A stretch of DNA of 64,000 nucleotides. Source: Fimbriimonadaceae bacterium. GTDB taxonomy: Bacteria; Armatimonadota; Fimbriimonadia; Fimbriimonadales; Fimbriimonadaceae. Location: the NCBI GenBank assembly GCA_019638795.1, contig JAHBTB010000005.1, positions 62,001-126,000 on the forward strand. Direction: 5' to 3'. The notes under the pieces are model-generated. The model was not told the origin of the DNA, did not search any database, and worked only from the letters and a program-made list of their open reading frames with translations. Shown one piece after another: positions 26,623 to 34,946 of this stretch (position 1 is the stretch's first letter; the number at the start of each line of letters is the position of its first letter). Position numbers and translations under genes: made by a program.

Positions 26623-27822
26623 TCACCTTTTCGGCTGGGCCCCTGGGGCGGCTCCCGGAGTGGGGCCTCCCAGGTTGATCATCTTCTTCAATTCTTCGAC
26701 GTTCATGCAACGGGTCAGAGCCTCTTCCAGGGTGATCAACCCCTTCATGTACAGGTCGCGCAGACACTGGTCCATCGTGACGTTGCCGGCGGCGGCGCTG
26801 GTCTGGATGATCGACGGGATCTGGTGGGTCTTGTTCTCGCGGATCAGGTTCCTGACGGCGGGAGTGGCCACCATGATCTCGTTGGCGGGTATCCGACCCG
26901 GGCCAGACGCCCTCGGGAGCAGTTGCTGGGAAATGATCGCAATGATATTGTTGGACAACTGCACCCGGATCTGCTCCTGCTGTCCGGGGGGGAAGACGTC
27001 GATGATACGGTCGATGGACTCGGCCGCGTTGTTGGTGTGCAGGGTCGCGAAGACCAAGTGGCCGGTTTCCGCGGCGGTGATGGCCAAGGCGATCGTCTCC
27101 ATGTCCCGCATCTCACCGACCAGCAGGATGTCGGGGTCTTCGCGAAGGCTCGCGCGCAGTGCGTTCGTAAAGCTGAGCGTGTCGCCGCCTAGTTCGCGCT
27201 GGTTGATGACGCACTGCTTGTGCTGGTGGAGGTACTCGATCGGGTCTTCGATCGTGATGATGTGGTGGGAAAAGTTCGTGTTGATATGGTTGATCATCGC
27301 GGCGAGCGACGTCGATTTGCCCGAGCCGGTCGGGCCGGTGACCAAGATCAATCCACGGGGCTTCTCGGAAAGTTGTTTGAGGATGGGAGGAAGGTTCAGC
27401 TCCTCGACGGTCGGGATGCGGCTGGAGATCAGACGGAACGCCGCGGCGCAGGCGCCGCGGTCACGGTACATGTTGACGCGGAAACGGGCCCGGCGCGGCA
27501 ACTGGTAGCTGAAGTCCAGTTCCTTCGTCTGCTCGAACCGCGTCACCTGGTCGTCGCTGATGATCTCGTACATCATCCGCTGGACCTGTTGGGGGGTGAA
27601 CCTCTCGTAGTTGAGGCGTTTGAGCTTGCCGTCCTCGCGGATGACCGGCTCGCTTTGGGCGCACACGTGCAAGTCGCTGCAGTTCCGGTCGACGACCACG
27701 TGGAGAAGCTCGTCGATGTGCAGGTCTTCGAGCGACTTAGGCTGCCCTGCCCGGGTCGGCTCCTCGGTCGGGGGGGTTGCCGTCGGTTGCACCGGCGGCG
27801 CGGACATGTTCGGATTCTGCAT
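26623..27822 (-). CDS. pilT: PilT retraction ATPase
   Basis: A 399-aa hexameric secretion ATPase that depolymerises the pilus. Walker A GPTGSGKS is at about residues 163-170. The Asp box (TIEDPIEYLH), Walker B region (DPDILLVGEMRD) and His box (HLVFATLHTNNAAESIDRI) are all present. The PilT-specific AIRNLIRE-type retraction motif is present as AVRNLIREN. An N-terminal Pro/Thr-rich extension of about 30 residues precedes the PAS-like N-terminal domain. Start at the ATG at 27822 was preferred over an upstream TTG (27855); ATG 27807 is also possible. It follows pilB by 111 bases and precedes pilC by 8. Confidence 0.95.
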   Translation of the reverse strand: MQNPNMSAPPVQPTATPPTEEPTRAGQPKSLEDLHIDELLHVVVDRNCSDLHVCAQSEPVIREDGKLKRLNYERFTPQQVQRMMYEIISDDQVTRFEQTKELDFSYQLPRRARFRVNMYRDRGACAAAFRLISSRIPTVEELNLPPILKQLSEKPRGLILVTGPTGSGKSTSLAAMINHINTNFSHHIITIEDPIEYLHQHKQCVINQRELGGDTLSFTNALRASLREDPDILLVGEMRDMETIALAITAAETGHLVFATLHTNNAAESIDRIIDVFPPGQQEQIRVQLSNNIIAIISQQLLPRASGPGRIPANEIMVATPAVRNLIRENKTHQIPSIIQTSAAAGNVTMDQCLRDLYMKGLITLEEALTRCMNVEELKKMINLGGPTPGAAPGAQPKR

Positions 27823-27933
27823 GGGCGTGTGGTCTCTACTTGAATGCAAGCTCAACGCTGAAGGCGATGCCTCATTCTACCAAAGCACCGCCGGAAGTGG
27901 GCACATCCACGTCCGACGGCGCGTCAACTACGG

Positions 27934-29715
27934 TTAGAAGCCTGCGGTGAAGACGACGCGCATGACTTCGTCGGGCGTCGTGACCCCGGCAAGGACCTTC
28001 TCAAGGCCGTCCTCGCGGAGTTCCTTCATGCCGTTGGCTTTGGCGGCAGACTTGATGTCGTTCAGGGCGGCGCGGCGGACGACCAACTCGGCGATCTCCG
28101 CGTTCATGACCATCAGTTCGTGGAAGCCGGTGCGGCCTCGGAAACCGGTCTGACGGTTGTCCTCGTGCGGGACGCCTCGGTACAGGGTGATCTGCTCGTC
28201 CGGGTCCGTGACGGGGAAGCCGAAGCGACGCAACTCGATGGCGCGCACGGTGAACGGTTCCTTGTGGTCCTTGTCGATCTGACGTCCCAAGCGTTGGGCG
28301 AGGATGCCGATGACGGTGGCCGCGATCAGGTAGGGCTCGACGCCCATGTCGATCATACGGATCGTGGCGGACGGCGCGTCGTTGGTGTGCAGCGTGGACA
28401 AGACCAAGTGGCCCGTCAGGGACGCCTCGATGGCGATCTCGGCCGTCTCAAGGTCGCGCATCTCGCCGACCATGATGATGTCGGGGTCTTGCCGGAGAAA
28501 GGCGCGGAGGGCGGTGCCGAAGGTCAGGCCGGCCTTCTTGTTCACGCCGACCTGGGCGATACCGCCGAGTTGGTACTCGATGGGGTCTTCAACCGTGATG
28601 ATGTTCCGCTCGATCGAGTTGAGCATGTGCAAGACCGAGTACTGCGTCGTGGTCTTGCCCGAACCCGTCGGGCCGGTGCACAGGAACATGCCGTTAGGCT
28701 GGCTGATCAGTTCCTCGATCTTGGCCTGGTTCTCGGCGGTGAAGCCGAGCTTGGTCAGACCGATCATCGCGTTCCCCTTGTCGAGGATACGCATGACGAT
28801 CTTTTCGCCGAACGGCGTGGGGATCGAACTGACGCGGAGGTCGAACTCCTTGCCCTGGTGGCGCACCTCGATACGGCCGTCCTGAGGAACCCGCCGCTCG
28901 GCGATGTTCATCTCCGCCATGATCTTGAGGCGGCTGATGAGTGGCGCCTGCAGGTTCTTGGGGATCGTCATCGCCTCCATCAAGACACCGTCGATGCGGT
29001 ACCGGACGCGGACACCGCGCTGCTGGGGCTCGACGTGGATGTCCGAGGCGCGGTCGAGGATCGCCTGCTGGATGACGGCGTTGGCCAGCTTGATGATCGG
29101 GGCTTGGTCGGCCAAGTCCTCGTCGCTCTTGTCGTCGGCGACGACGGAGGTGTCGGCGTCGCGGATGACCTGGGCGGCGGCGATCGCGCCGCGGATGTCG
29201 GCCGTCATGACCGTCCGTTCGGCCGCATTGTTGCCGCCGCCCGCTGCGGTCGCGGCAACCGGGGCGCCGGTCGCGCCACCTTCGGGGTAGTACTTGCGGA
29301 TCGCGTCGTCCAACGCGCCCGGCACAGCCAAGACGGGCCGGACCAAGCAGCCGCTGGCAAAGCGGACCGCGTCCATCGCCTCCAGGTTGGCCGTGTTGGC
29401 CATGGCGAGCCACAGGGTCGTGCCGTCCTTTTTGACCGGAAGCACCTTGTGCTGACGCACGATCCGGTCGGGCACCACGTTGATCGCGCTGCTCTCGACC
29501 GAGACGTTGTCCAGATCGACGAACGCCTCGCCGGTCTCCTGCGCCCGGGCTTTGAAAATCTCGCGCTCACCGACCATCCCCAGGTCCATCAGCACGCGCC
29601 CCAAGTCGGGGTTGTTAGTTTGTTTTTGTACCTGCTGGGCCTCCGCCAGTTGCTCGGGCTTCAAAAAGCCGTTCTGCACCAGGAACTGCTCCATCGGTAC
29701 GCGTTTCAATGCCAT
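27934..29715 (-). CDS. pilB: PilB extension ATPase
   Basis: A 593-aa GspE/PilB ATPase that powers pilus polymerisation. An N-terminal GspE_N/MshEN-type domain (about residues 1-140) precedes an Ala/Gly linker and the ATPase core. Walker A GPTGSGKT is at 348-355, the Asp box (TVEDPIEYQL) near 374-383, the Walker B region (PDIIMVGEMRDLE) near 411-423 and the His box (GHLVLSTLHTND) near 435-446. The tetracysteine zinc motif usual between the His box and the C-terminus is absent; that stretch contains no cysteine pairs. First gene of the pilB-pilT-pilC unit. A TACAAT -10-like box lies about 60 bases upstream of the start. Confidence 0.95.
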   Translation of the reverse strand: MALKRVPMEQFLVQNGFLKPEQLAEAQQVQKQTNNPDLGRVLMDLGMVGEREIFKARAQETGEAFVDLDNVSVESSAINVVPDRIVRQHKVLPVKKDGTTLWLAMANTANLEAMDAVRFASGCLVRPVLAVPGALDDAIRKYYPEGGATGAPVAATAAGGGNNAAERTVMTADIRGAIAAAQVIRDADTSVVADDKSDEDLADQAPIIKLANAVIQQAILDRASDIHVEPQQRGVRVRYRIDGVLMEAMTIPKNLQAPLISRLKIMAEMNIAERRVPQDGRIEVRHQGKEFDLRVSSIPTPFGEKIVMRILDKGNAMIGLTKLGFTAENQAKIEELISQPNGMFLCTGPTGSGKTTTQYSVLHMLNSIERNIITVEDPIEYQLGGIAQVGVNKKAGLTFGTALRAFLRQDPDIIMVGEMRDLETAEIAIEASLTGHLVLSTLHTNDAPSATIRMIDMGVEPYLIAATVIGILAQRLGRQIDKDHKEPFTVRAIELRRFGFPVTDPDEQITLYRGVPHEDNRQTGFRGRTGFHELMVMNAEIAELVVRRAALNDIKSAAKANGMKELREDGLEKVLAGVTTPDEVMRVVFTAGF

Positions 29716-29774
29716 ACGTTCAAACCTCGACCAAGCCCCGGGATGACCGGGGGCGCCATGCGCCAGTCAGGCCT

Positions 29775-29780
29775 ATTGTA
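29775..29780 (-). promoter_or_regulatory. Possible -10 element upstream of pilB
   Basis: TACAAT on the minus strand, 59 bases before the pilB start codon, in the only gap between pilB and the divergent argS gene. No convincing -35 box is visible at 16-18 bases, so this is tentative. Confidence 0.35.
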
Positions 29781-29919
29781 GTCCTTTCGTCCATAAAAGG
29801 GGAAGGGGCAAGACATTTCTTGACGGTCCAGACACGCGCGGGTTTCGCTCCGCTTCGCCCGGTGCGGCACCCGCGTTCCCGGGCCTCGCGCGGGCGGTCC
29901 GGGTATCTCTAGCCTCACT

Positions 29920-31947
29920 TTGCCGACCCTTCCCCTCGTCCGCGACTCTCTGGCCACCATCCTCTCCGAGGCCCGTCGCCGTCTGGTGGAAAAAGGCGCC
30001 CTCCCCGCCGCCGTGCTTGACCAAGCGGTTGATATCGACGTTCCCAAGCAGGCGGGGTACGGCGACTTTATGACGAACTTTGCCCTTGTGGCGGCCAAGT
30101 CGGCCGGCATGGGCCCGCGTGCCGTCGCCGAGGCCCTGGCCGGAGAACTGGGGGGAGACGCCGCCTTCGAGTCCGTCGAAGTCGCCGGGCCTGGGTTCGT
30201 GAACCTCACCCTCGCCCCCGGATGGGCCGCGGGCCACCTCTCCGCCGTCCAGTCGAAAGACTTCGCGCGGTCGACGGCGGCCGCGCCAAAGAAGATCAAC
30301 GTCGAGTTCGTCTCGGTGAACCCCAACGGGCCGATCACGGTCGGTTCGGGCCGGGGCGCCGCCTACGGGTCGACACTCTGCAACGTCCTCGCCGCCGCCG
30401 GGCACACCGTCCACCGCGAGTACTACGTGAACGACGGTGTCAACAGCGAGCAGATGCGGCTCTTCGCCGAGTCCGTGCGCAGCTTTGTGGAGGGGACGCC
30501 CTTCCCAGAGAAGGGATACAAGGGCGACTACGTCCAAGAAGTCGCCGACCGCATTGCCGCCGGTGGGCGTCCGGAGGTGTTTCGACCGAGAAGCCAGGGC
30601 TACTTGGGCCACGGTTCCGGGGAAGGCGTCAGCCTGGGCGACGGCGAAGACTGGATGCGCCGACACTGTGAGGACTTGATGGTCGACGCCCAGATGCAGG
30701 CGTTGACCACGTTCGGGGTCACCTTTGACGTCTGGTTCAGCGAGCAGTCCCTCCATGACGCCGGCGTCGTCCAGACCGAGCTCGACACCCTCCGCGACGG
30801 CGGCGCGGCCGATGACCAGCCGTACCGGCTCAAGCTGAAGTTCGCCAAGGGCGGCAAGGTCGTCGACGTCGAGAAGGAAGACCAAGAGACGATCCTGGTC
30901 GAGACCGAGGACGAGGAGTTCGCCACCACCGGCGACAGCCCGACGGTCTGGCTCCGCAGCACCAAGTTCGGCGACGACATGGACCGTGTCCTCCGCCGCA
31001 AGGACGGCCGGCTCACCTACATCGCCAGCGACGTCGCCTACCACAAGGACAAGTTCAACCGTCCGGAGCACGCCGACAAGTTGGTCACCGTCCTCGGGCC
31101 CGACCACCACGGCTACATCGGCCGCCTGACCGCCGTCGTCGCCGCCATGCTCCTGGCCGACGGCCAGGTCAAGGTCGAGCCAAGCGGCGAGCCCCTCAGC
31201 GACATCGACGCCCAAATCTTCGCCTCGGCCGAAGAACGCGACCGGTGCCGGGCCGCCACGGCTCTGGCACGTGAAAAGCTGGACGTCCAGATCTTCCAGA
31301 TCGTCCGCTTTGTCAAGGACGGCAAGCCTGCGCCGATGCGCAAACGCGACGGCAACATCTACGCCCTCATCGACCTGGTCAACGAGATCGGTGAGAAAGC
31401 CCGCCCGAGCGGGACGCGGGAGGAGAAGCAGGCCGCCGGAAGCGACGTCGCCCGGTTCTTCTATCTGATGCGGCACCACGACACGGCGATGGACTTCGAC
31501 CTCGACCTGGCTGAGAAGCAGAGCGACGAGAACCCCGTCTTTTACGCCCAGTACGCCCACGCCCGCATCTGCAGTGTCCTGGACAAGGCCGCCAAAGCCG
31601 GCTTTGCCGCTGAAGTCCCCTTCGGACATGACGACCCGCTCTGGGCGTTGCTCACCGAGCACAAGGAGAAGGCCCTTGCCCTCAAGGCCCTCGACTTGCG
31701 CTACGAGGTCGCCCGGTGTGCCGAGGACTATGCGGTGAACCGGCTGACCACCTACGCGGTCGAGCTCGCCCGCACCTACCACGCCTTCTACGACGCTTGC
31801 CGCGTCGTCCAGCCCGACCAGCCTGAACTGTCGCGGGCCCGGGTGGCCCTCTGCGCCGCGACCCGGTCGGCGCTCCAAGCCGTGTTCGGTCTGCTGGGTA
31901 TCGGCTCGCCGGAGCGGATGGAACGCGACCCTGGGGCCACGGAATAG
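29920..31947 (+). CDS. argS: Arginyl-tRNA synthetase
   Basis: A 675-aa class I synthetase that charges tRNA-Arg. It has an N-terminal additional domain (about residues 1-100), the catalytic Rossmann fold with the signature NPNGPITVGSGRG at 135-146, and the ArgRS DALR anticodon-binding domain at the C-terminus (about 540-675). The YYVNDGVNSEQM and YIASDVAYHKDKF blocks are ArgRS-specific. The HIGH signature is altered: the usual His-x-Gly-His reads Thr140-Val-Gly-Ser143. The start is a TTG at 29920; no ATG is available before conserved sequence. The gene is divergent from pilB and its stop abuts that of the convergent reductase gene with no gap. Confidence 0.93.
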   Translation: MPTLPLVRDSLATILSEARRRLVEKGALPAAVLDQAVDIDVPKQAGYGDFMTNFALVAAKSAGMGPRAVAEALAGELGGDAAFESVEVAGPGFVNLTLAPGWAAGHLSAVQSKDFARSTAAAPKKINVEFVSVNPNGPITVGSGRGAAYGSTLCNVLAAAGHTVHREYYVNDGVNSEQMRLFAESVRSFVEGTPFPEKGYKGDYVQEVADRIAAGGRPEVFRPRSQGYLGHGSGEGVSLGDGEDWMRRHCEDLMVDAQMQALTTFGVTFDVWFSEQSLHDAGVVQTELDTLRDGGAADDQPYRLKLKFAKGGKVVDVEKEDQETILVETEDEEFATTGDSPTVWLRSTKFGDDMDRVLRRKDGRLTYIASDVAYHKDKFNRPEHADKLVTVLGPDHHGYIGRLTAVVAAMLLADGQVKVEPSGEPLSDIDAQIFASAEERDRCRAATALAREKLDVQIFQIVRFVKDGKPAPMRKRDGNIYALIDLVNEIGEKARPSGTREEKQAAGSDVARFFYLMRHHDTAMDFDLDLAEKQSDENPVFYAQYAHARICSVLDKAAKAGFAAEVPFGHDDPLWALLTEHKEKALALKALDLRYEVARCAEDYAVNRLTTYAVELARTYHAFYDACRVVQPDQPELSRARVALCAATRSALQAVFGLLGIGSPERMERDPGATE

Positions 31948-32934
31948 CTACAGGGCCATGTCGGACGAGTGTCCGGGGAACAATTTGGCGGTGGGGTCGA
32001 CCATCATCTTGGCCAGGCAGACCGCCGTGGCCGCCTCGCCGACACCGGTCGCGATCAGCTTGATCTTGCCCTCATAAGTGCAGACGTCGCCGACGGCGAA
32101 GACTCCGGGCAAGCCGGTCTGGTAGCAATGGTCGACGACGATCTGGTTCTTTTCGATCGTGAAGCCCCAGTCCTTGAGCGGGCCGAGGGACGACTTGAAC
32201 CCGATGTTGACCACGACGGCGTCAGCCTCGTGATGGACTTCCTCCTTGGTCTGGGTGTCGACGAGGGTCACGCCGGACAGCGCACCGTCACCATGGAGCA
32301 AGTGCACGGCCTTCCACAAGTGGAACGGGACCCCGAGCTGCGACACCTGGCCGACCGTCTCCTCGTGCGCTTTGAAGACATCCCGGCGATGGACCAGGCC
32401 GACCGACGACGCCACGGGGTGGAGTTCCTTGGCCCAGTCGAATGCCGAGTCGCCGCCCCCGACGATAAGCACCTTTTTGCCTGCGAACCACGACTTGTCC
32501 CTGACGCCGTACCACAGCCCCCGGCCGTGGAACTCGTCCTCTCGGTCGACCCCCAACCGCGTCGGGGTGAACGCCCCCGCCCCGGCGGCGACGACCAATG
32601 TCTTGGTCGGGTAGCGGTCACCGTCCTTACCCACGACAGCCCAGCCCTCGCCGTCCCGTTCGAGACCGCTGGCGGTCTCCCCGGTCACGACTTCGGCGCC
32701 AAACCTTAACCCTTGCTCGACCATCGCCGACGCCAGGTCTTTGGCCAAGACTTGGGGGAATCCGGGCATGTCATAGACGCTCTTCTCCGGATACAGGGCG
32801 GTGAGTTGGCCACCCAGTTCGGGCAAGGAGTCGATGATCCTCACCGACATGCCACGCATACCGGCGTAGAACGCGGCGAAGAGTCCGACCGGCCCTCCGC
32901 CGATGACCGTCAAATCGACCTGGGTGAATGCCAT
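31948..32934 (-). CDS. Ferredoxin--NADP(+) reductase, thioredoxin-reductase-like (YumC type)
   Basis: A 328-aa flavoprotein with an N-terminal FAD-binding motif (VIGGGPVGLFAAFYAG, about residues 10-25) and a central NADPH-binding motif (VLIVGGGDSAFDWA, about 155-168). The C-terminal block GVFAVGDVCTYEGKIKLIATGVGEA is that of the family. The redox CxxC of true thioredoxin reductases is absent, which together with EKSVYDMPGFP and the C-terminal extension marks the YumC-type ferredoxin-NADP reductases of Bacillus and Chlorobi. It would move electrons between NADPH and ferredoxin or flavodoxin in the cytoplasm. No ferredoxin gene is adjacent. Divergent from mnmG with about 65 bases between them. 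Confidence 0.92.
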   Translation of the reverse strand: MAFTQVDLTVIGGGPVGLFAAFYAGMRGMSVRIIDSLPELGGQLTALYPEKSVYDMPGFPQVLAKDLASAMVEQGLRFGAEVVTGETASGLERDGEGWAVVGKDGDRYPTKTLVVAAGAGAFTPTRLGVDREDEFHGRGLWYGVRDKSWFAGKKVLIVGGGDSAFDWAKELHPVASSVGLVHRRDVFKAHEETVGQVSQLGVPFHLWKAVHLLHGDGALSGVTLVDTQTKEEVHHEADAVVVNIGFKSSLGPLKDWGFTIEKNQIVVDHCYQTGLPGVFAVGDVCTYEGKIKLIATGVGEAATAVCLAKMMVDPTAKLFPGHSSDMAL

Positions 32935-32984
32935 GGCGCGGCCTGATTGTGGGGCTTCGCGGGGTGAGTCCCCGGGCCGGACAG

Positions 32985-32990
32985 TACACT
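32985..32990 (+). promoter_or_regulatory. -10-like box immediately upstream of mnmG
   Basis: TACACT sits 9 bases before the GTG start of mnmG, with no Shine-Dalgarno sequence in between. This spacing fits a leaderless transcript starting at or near the GTG. Confidence 0.4.
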
Positions 32991-32999
32991 GGGTCCCAC

Positions 33000-34946
33000 G
33001 TGCAAGAGTTCGACGTCGTGGTCGTGGGAGCCGGACACGCCGGAATCGAGGCGTGCCTCGCCTCGGCGCGCCTCGGCCTCCGCACCGCCTGCGTCACCCT
33101 CCGGCTGGACCGGGCCGGCCACCTGCCGTGCAACTGCAGCGTGGGCGGCCCGGCCAAAGGGCACATCGCCCGCGAGGTCGACGCCCTCGGTGGGCAGATG
33201 GCCGTCACCACCGACCACACCCTGACCCACATCCGCCGGGTCGGCACGGGCAAGGGCCCGGCGGTCCAGACTGTCCGCGCCCAGGTCTGCAAACGCGACT
33301 ACCCGCTGTTCATGCAAGACGTCTTGCGACGCCAGCCGGGCCTGACCCTCGTCGAGGCGGAATGCCAGACCGTCGTGGCCGAAGGCGGCCGGGTCACCGG
33401 GATCGTCGTGGGAGGTGGGCACGTGCGGGCCAAAGCTGTCGTCCTGACGACGGGCACGTTCCTTAACGGGCTCTGCCACCAGGGTCACGAGAAAACCGTC
33501 GCCGCCCGCCACGGCGACCAAGCCGTCCAGGGTCTCTCGCGGTTCCTCACCGAACACGGTGTGCGCCTCCGCCGTTTCAAGACCGGGACGACACCTCGGG
33601 TCAAACTGTCTTCCCTGCGGTTGGACGCCACCCAGGTCATGCCCAGCGAACCCGAGGCGGGCCCGCTGAGCTTCCTGCACGACCGTCCCTTCCCTCGGCG
33701 CGCCCTGCTCCCCACCTGGCAGACCCATACAAACGAGGCGACCCACGCGGTCCTTCGTGACAACCTCGGACGCAGCGCGATGTTCGGCGGCCAGATCGAA
33801 GGCGTCGGCCCGCGCTATTGCCCGAGCGTCGAAGACAAGGTCGTCCGGTTCGCCGACAAGGACTCTCACCCGGTGTTCTTGGAGCAAGAGGAGTGGGACG
33901 ACGAGTCGGTCTATGTCCAAGGGTTCTCGACGTCGATGCCGGCGGACGTGCAGTTGGCTGCCCTCCACACTATTCCCGGCCTAGAGTCCGTGGAGATGAT
34001 CCGGCCGGGATACGCCGTCGAGTACGACATGGCCGACCCCACCCAACTCTTCCCCACTCTGATGTCGAAGCAGCTGGAAGGTCTCTTCTTAGCCGGCCAG
34101 CTTAACGGCACGAGCGGCTATGAGGAGGCCGCTGGCCAAGGAATCGTGGCCGGGGTGAACGCAGCCCGCTATGCCACCGGGCAGGAGCCGGTCGTCCTCA
34201 CGCGCGAGCAGAGCTTCATCGGGGTCATGCTCGACGACCTGGTGACCAAGGGGGTCGAAGACCCCTACCGGATGCTCACCGCCCGGGCCGAGCACCGCCT
34301 CTTGCTCCGGCATGACAACGCCGACCAACGGCTCACCCCCCTTGCCGCTGAGATCGGACTCGCGACCGACGACCGCAAGAGGCGCCTGGAGGCGAAGATG
34401 GCGCTGGTGGAGCGGGGCATGGCCGCCTTGGAAGGATGCGTGTTCCTCCCTGCCCACCGGGACGCGATGGAAAGGCTGGAGATCGCCCCGACCGCCAACC
34501 GGGCCAGCGCCTATGACCTGCTCAAGCGGCCTGGGGTCACCCTCGACCTCGTCACCGAGGCCGCCCACCTGGCCGGGCTTACTCTCGATGACCTCCCCCC
34601 CTCAGACCCCGAGAACCCAGGGGCACCGCACCACGCGGCCCGCGAGCAGATCGCGATCATGGCGGTCTACGACGGGTACCTGCGGCGTCAGGACGAGGAG
34701 GTCGCCGCGGCGAAGCGGCTCGAAGGGCTGGCGGTGCCCGCTGACTTCGACTTCCACGCCCTGGCCGGGCTCAGCTATGAGTCGCGCGAAAAGCTCAGCC
34801 GGGTACGGCCGCTGACCGTCGGTCAGGCAAGCCGGGTCCCGGGAGTGCGGCCGGCGGACATCGCGCTCCTTATCGGCCACCTGCAAGCCCGTTCAAAGAC
34901 CGGTCGGGCCGTGCCGGGCGTACGGTCCCCGTCTGGCCCGGAATAG
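33000..34946 (+). CDS. mnmG: tRNA uridine-5-carboxymethylaminomethyl modification enzyme MnmG (GidA)
   Basis: A 648-aa FAD-dependent enzyme that, with MnmE, installs the cmnm5 group on wobble uridine 34 of certain tRNAs. The FAD motif VVVVGAGHAGIEA is at the N-terminus. Signature 1 (CNCSVGGPAKGHIAREVDALGG) begins near residue 45, and signature 2 (GQLNGTSGYEEAAGQGIVAGVNAA) near residue 365. The GTG at 33000 was chosen because the FAD motif starts a few residues later; longer upstream frames add no conserved sequence. Its last 77 bases overlap the 3' end of the convergent lipoprotein gene. mnmE is not in the window. Confidence 0.96.
   Translation: MQEFDVVVVGAGHAGIEACLASARLGLRTACVTLRLDRAGHLPCNCSVGGPAKGHIAREVDALGGQMAVTTDHTLTHIRRVGTGKGPAVQTVRAQVCKRDYPLFMQDVLRRQPGLTLVEAECQTVVAEGGRVTGIVVGGGHVRAKAVVLTTGTFLNGLCHQGHEKTVAARHGDQAVQGLSRFLTEHGVRLRRFKTGTTPRVKLSSLRLDATQVMPSEPEAGPLSFLHDRPFPRRALLPTWQTHTNEATHAVLRDNLGRSAMFGGQIEGVGPRYCPSVEDKVVRFADKDSHPVFLEQEEWDDESVYVQGFSTSMPADVQLAALHTIPGLESVEMIRPGYAVEYDMADPTQLFPTLMSKQLEGLFLAGQLNGTSGYEEAAGQGIVAGVNAARYATGQEPVVLTREQSFIGVMLDDLVTKGVEDPYRMLTARAEHRLLLRHDNADQRLTPLAAEIGLATDDRKRRLEAKMALVERGMAALEGCVFLPAHRDAMERLEIAPTANRASAYDLLKRPGVTLDLVTEAAHLAGLTLDDLPPSDPENPGAPHHAAREQIAIMAVYDGYLRRQDEEVAAAKRLEGLAVPADFDFHALAGLSYESREKLSRVRPLTVGQASRVPGVRPADIALLIGHLQARSKTGRAVPGVRSPSGPE

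Noticed and set aside
31948-32934. Assignment as thioredoxin reductase (trxB)
   Set aside because: The CxxC active site is missing; motifs fit the ferredoxin-NADP reductase relatives.
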